A DNA stretch of 64,000 nt from Ustulina deusta (taxonomy: Eukaryota; Ascomycota; Sordariomycetes; Xylariales; Xylariaceae): the NCBI GenBank assembly GCA_023159155.1, contig JAJNNX010000014.1:496001-560000 (forward strand), written 5' to 3'. Under the pieces are notes generated by a model. It was not told the DNA's origin and did not search any database. It worked only from the letters and a program-made list of their open reading frames with translations. The translations under genes and the position numbers were made by a program. Shown here in pieces: positions 58,681-64,000 of the stretch (positions within the stretch are counted from its first letter, which is position 1; each line of letters opens with the position of its first letter).

Positions 58681-61600
58681 ATATGATTGTTTAGTTCTCG
58701 ATACATTTTATATATTAACAGTAGTATAATAAACTATTAAGAGATTTGTAACAATGTTTATACTACTTTTAGAATATAAACCTGAGAGACTAGTGGGCCC
58801 TATACGTTAGCTAGGTTGTTATACTATGCGCTTTATTTCTAGCTCGATCTACGAATCAGATTTTTTTTTTTTTTACCTTTATATAAGAGGGTTAAAAAAA
58901 AGCCGGTAAATTTATATTAAAAGTCGTTTTTGTTTAAATGTTTCTAATATGTTTTTTATATATATATAAGCTAATAAGCTACTTTAGGATTAAGGTGCAT
59001 AAAATAAAAACTAATAGTTATATTATGTATTTTTTTAGTTAATAGTTAAAACTTAACCGTTTTAAGAACCGTTTTGCTTTATATAAATTATACATAAATA
59101 TAGCTCTTTAATCACTTGATTAACATTGGGGTGAGCCAAGCCTAAGCAAAAATAGCAAATATGCTAAGCTTAATTTATTATATCTTTAGCAAGCAGTAAA
59201 ACTTAGAACCCTGTTTTTTGAGTGGTAGGCTCCTATAAACGCGCGTGTAAGGCAGACCAATGCTAGATTGCGGGTGCTAAGTTATTTCTAGCACATAAAA
59301 AGCATTTTAGCTTTAGTTTTTGGTTATAAAACAGATTAATCTAAATGTAAATATATAATTATTAGCTATTATAAATTCTTTTAATAATATTATTTAGAGT
59401 TACTAAATTAATTCTAGAATTCTAGATAGTATTACAACTATAATAGGACTGCTATTAAAACAAAGGTATTGCTTATTAGTTAATTAATTTCTAGATCGCT
59501 AGAACTAATAGCACTATTGTTTAATAAAAAAAAGCAACGCATAATTGCTAAAACTCTCCGGATAAAGTTTTTAAAAGTAAGCTAAAAAATAAAATTGCTA
59601 CTTTAAATTAACCTAGTTTACTTTAAATAAGTCTATAATTAGTTACTTTTATTTTTTATTAACTAAAAATAAGCTATATTAAAAAAAAACAATATAATAA
59701 AAAAAGCTTTTATATTAAAAATAGTAAAATATAGCTAAGTTTATATAAATTTATAATTTTATTTTAAATAATATATTATTAAGCTTAAACTAATTTAATT
59801 ATTTTATTAGTTTTAATATTAAATTTAATAAAACTAACAAATATTTATTTATGAACTAAAATTTAATATATTATTATAACTTAGCTTAATTTTTTTTAAT
59901 AAATTTAGGTTTTTAGTTATATATAATAGTACTAATAAAGCTTTTATATATTAATAGTTATAATATATAAGATTTTAAACAATAATTTTTAAAAATAACT
60001 TTTAAATTAATAAAATTTTATTTTATAATTTTTAATTTATAATTATTAGTTATTAACTAAATAATATTTATAGTTATATAATACTAATATTTACTAAAAA
60101 TATATTAAAATTTTTTAATATATTAAAAAACTTAAACTATTTATTTTAGTTGTTTTATTTATAAACTTTTTTTTTAAAAAATCTTAAAATAAATTTTTAA
60201 AACTTTATTTTAAATATATACTATATTTTTAAGCTTAATAATATTATTAATATATTAGATCTAAAATAACTATTTATAAATAGTTTAAATATAGCAAAAT
60301 TATTTATATTATATTATAAAAATATAAATTTTAGAATTAATTATATATATTTTTTATTAGCTATTAAAAAAAAAATAGTTGTTTTATATTAGTTTAAAAA
60401 AAGTTAGTAAAATTAGTTTTTTTAGTTATAAAGCATAGAACTAAAATTAAAACGTTTTTATTAATACTTACTTAATATATCTTAAGAATAGTTTTTTTTA
60501 AAAATAAAAAATCTATTTATAAATAGCTAAAATAATATTAAAAACTATATTATTATTAATAACTATATTAATTTATTTATATATTATATATTATATATAC
60601 TTGCTATTAAGCTATTATTATAGCATATAAAAATATAAAAGTTATATAGTTCTAGGACTTTTTTTTGATTAGTCCTACTATATAATTGCGGCTATAATCC
60701 TATCTAAGGATCTTTAAGCATAGCATAAGCTATAGCTAGATCATTTATAGGGCAGGTTTAACGTCCTGACCCCTACTACCCCTACTACTACTACCCCCCC
60801 TTCTTGCGCTATATTCCCCCTACTAAGCAATACTATTACTACTGCGTTATAGTAAGATTTTATATTTATATCTATATCTTAAAAATATACTTTTGGACCA
60901 AAATTTATTATAATAATTAAAATAAAATAAAAACAAATTTAAATATTTTTTAAATATTTTTAATAGTTTTAAAATTATTTTTTAAAATCTTATTTTAAAA
61001 AAAAATAAAAGCAGTAATATTAAAAATTTTTAATTTATAAATAATAATAAAATAATTAGCAAAATAGTTATTAAAAAAACTTAATAAAATAAAATGTTAT
61101 ACTAATTAATATATATTATATAATATTTTTTATTTTTTATTTTGCTAATATAAAGCTATTTAATTTATTTATAACCCTATACTACTTTTTAGCTATATAA
61201 TATAAAATATATAAAGCTTTAAAAAACTATTATTAGACCTTATATATATATAAATAAATAAAAAAATATTAGCTTATTTTTTATAAGCTACTTATAAAAA
61301 TACACTATTTTATAAGTGCTTTAAGCCTAAAAATTAACTATTTTATAAAAACGTAGTATTTTAGTACTAATATATAAGAAAAAAATATAATCTATAAAAA
61401 AATTATTAGTATTTTACTTTTTTTTTAATTTTTTATTTTAATAAATTAAATTTATAGTACTAGCTTATATTTAAAAATATATAGTTTTTATTTATAAATA
61501 TTTAATTTTTGTTTTAATAAAAAATCTTAAATAAAACTTAAGCATATATATTATTTAGTACTTTATTTTATTAAACTTTAAAAATAGCAGAAATATAATA

Positions 61601-64000
61601 TTCTTTTTTATTAAACAAAGTTATGTTTAAAAACTACTATAAAAATTAAATATAGTAAGTAATAAAGCTTAAAAATATTAAATTATAACGTACTAATTAA
61701 ATAGAATTGCTTATATATTAAAACTATAAAAATATTTAAAATAAAATATAATAATTATAAAGTAGATTATAGCAATTATAAAATTATAAGACTGTAATAA
61801 AAAAAAATTAACAATTGTTCTAGGTATATTTAAAAATATATCTAAAAAATATACCACTTATTAATATGCTTTATTTTATAAGTTGCTAAAAAAGTATTTA
61901 TATATATATATATTGCTAATTTATATAAGCTATAAAAAACAAGCCTTAAAAAAAAGAACTATAATTAATATAATTAGGCGCTACTTTATATTAGTAAAAA
62001 TAGTATATAAAAACCTATTATATTACTAGTTCTGAAAATAAATATTAAAAAAGCAACTGTAAACTTATTAGTAATAGTTGTTTTTTTATATTATATAAGT
62101 ATTAAATATATTACTTATATATTATAGCTGGTATAATATTAATAGGTTGGGCTAACCTGCTTTATTATAAAATAATATAGCAAAAACTATAAAACTTGCT
62201 AAATTCTTTTATAACTTTAAGCAAAATTATAAAGTAAATATAGCATTAAATGTTAAAACAACTGTTTTAAGTAAAGAGAATGCTTTAATAAATCTTGTAA
62301 AATATATAGATTTTTTATTGCTATTTAGACTAGAACATGCCTTAAACTATAACTAGAAAGAGAGTTTATTATTTTAAAAGCAGTTTAAATGCTTTAACCC
62401 TAAGTATAACAAGCTTAAATAAGCAAAACCAAAATATTTAAAGCAATACTTATTAATATATTATGCTTTATTATTTTTTAAAAAGTTTTAATTAAATAAA
62501 CTTCTAAATATTATAACTTAGACTAAGTTTGCTTTTTTTGCTTTTTTTATAACAAGTTATTTAATCGCTAAAATAATTAGCTTAATTATTTCTATAAATA
62601 TACTTATAAAAAAAATAAACAATTTTAGATTAAGTTTTATTTAAAAGCTAAAATTATTTTGAATGGTTCTGTAAGGTTTAGGGACCCACTGCACAACTTA
62701 CCCTTCTACAACATTATAATCATAGGCGCACACACACAACAAATATGCAGCAAATTTGTTCCGCCTGCCGCCCTAATTGCTAAGGCTTAAAAACTAAAGG
62801 AAACAGCAATAAAGGATTGTTAGGGGTTAAATTTTGTTATTTAATGCGTTGTTTTTTATTTGCTTTATATTTTAGCAGTGGGCAGTTTACAACTAGCTTT
62901 TGAAGCAGCAATATATTAAACTATCTATTAGCGCTCTAATAATAGCTTTGATCCGAAAGCTAGCCAAAAAAGGCTTACGCTCCCCCTAATACATGCGTAC
63001 CCCCTACTTGTGGAGTGCTTTATTATATGCTATAGAATAAGCAAAAAATATAAAAATATTTAAAACAAAACAAAATTCAAGTAATACTAATTTTATAACT
63101 AAAAATAAAAGCTTTTTTTTTGCTATATTTATATAATAATAAATCTTTTTTATATTTAATTATTTATTTAGTCTAATTTTTTAGCTATTAACTTAAGACT
63201 ACTTTATACTATTAATATATTTATTAATCAACTACTATTTGGATTTTTATTTCTGCATAGTAGTAGGAGCGCTCGCAAGCTTCCCTAATGCACCCCTGCT
63301 ACCCCGCAGCTTTCTCTGGCCTTATATTCTGCAGTCCAGGAAGCACAAAGGAATAGCAGGCAACAATATATTAGAACCGGACCCCGATTATTAGTTCTTT
63401 AAAAAGACTATCTTATTTATAACTATTATTGCTATATAATCTTATAAAGATTTGATTTAACTAAAGTAATAAAATGCTATTATACTTTAAATAACTTTTA
63501 AAATAACAAAAGAAATTTAATAGTAAACAATAAGCTTAAGCCGGCCTAGTTAAAAGTTGCTTATATCTTACCACACTTTTTTACTAAAATAAATTAAAAA
63601 AGCAAATTAATATATATTTTTTGTTCTGCTTATTTTTTAAGCTAAAATTTCTTTTTAAAATACTTCTAAATAATTTATATTTATAATACTTAATATATTT
63701 AATATTAGTATTACAGAACTTATTTAAAGCCTTAAAATTAACAAGCTATATAATATTTTTATTTTTATTTATAACTTTTATTAATAATTTAGCAATTTTT
63801 AAATATACTTTAAGCTTATTTTTAACTAAAATTATATTTATATAATTAAAATATATATTTTTAAAAATTATTCTTTTTAATAATTAGTATTTTTTATAAC
63901 TTATAAGCTATATTTTATTTTTAAGCAAACAATTAAGCTTTTAATACTTTGATTGCTAGCAATTTATTATATTATTATATATATTTTATATTTTTTAAAA
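58681..64000. repeat. AT-rich, RIP-mutated repeat block to the window end
   Basis: 5.3 kb of TA-rich DNA with stops in all frames. Small less-degraded islands occur at 59,210-59,290, 60,740-60,840 (CCCCTACTAC runs), 62,660-62,800, 62,930-63,010 and 63,260-63,390. No domain, terminal repeat or RNA gene is readable. The block continues beyond the window. Confidence 0.7.

Overview
The window is filamentous ascomycete (Pezizomycotina, most likely Sordariomycetes) nuclear DNA. Genes carry short GT-AG introns of about 50-140 nt with CTAAC/CTGAC/TACTAAC branch sites. Products are typically fungal: mL44, a group-IV cPLA2, a WSC/Fus1-like SH3 membrane protein, a MYND protein, a TIR-TPR protein and small secreted proteins. 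Long TA-rich, CpG-poor tracts have the look of repeat-induced point mutation (RIP). The genome appears two-speed: GC-balanced gene islands separated by AT deserts.

Layout. 1-1.7 kb: 3' part of a four-exon gene for a P-loop-less STAND/NTPase-like protein. 3.7-5.5 kb: an SH3 membrane protein on the minus strand. 5.5-10.5 kb: long intergenic stretch with no firm gene. 10.55-12.72 kb: a divergent pair of mitochondrial genes (probable complex I small subunit and mL44) sharing a 454-bp promoter region. 16.66-16.89 kb: a tRNA-derived, SINE-like element. 17.1-19.7 kb: cPLA2. 20.4-25.3 kb: RIP desert. 25.9-28.7 kb: a TPR/ankyrin/TIR protein at the desert edge. 30.3-31.7 kb: a MYND protein with a recent internal duplication. 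33.06-33.5 kb: an eight-cysteine small secreted protein. 34.5-35.7 kb: a Thr/Ser-rich secreted protein.

From 36.9 kb to the end the window is mostly RIP-mutated repeat DNA. Three things can still be read in it: a Tad-like LINE on the minus strand (44.25-49.88 kb) whose two ends stay GC-balanced while the middle is destroyed; a RIP-killed NLR-type ankyrin gene with 13 repeat units at exactly 102-bp spacing (to 56,534); and a second broken gene with a membrane-spanning tail (56.8-58.7 kb). Nothing is recognisable from 58.7 to 64 kb.

How it fits together: the divergent pair serves mitochondrial translation and probably respiration. The TIR-TPR gene, the dead ankyrin NLR and the two secreted proteins are the kind of fast-evolving content expected next to transposon-rich compartments, possibly self/non-self recognition and host or environment interaction (inference). 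All introns were placed by eye using reading-frame continuity; no searches were run.
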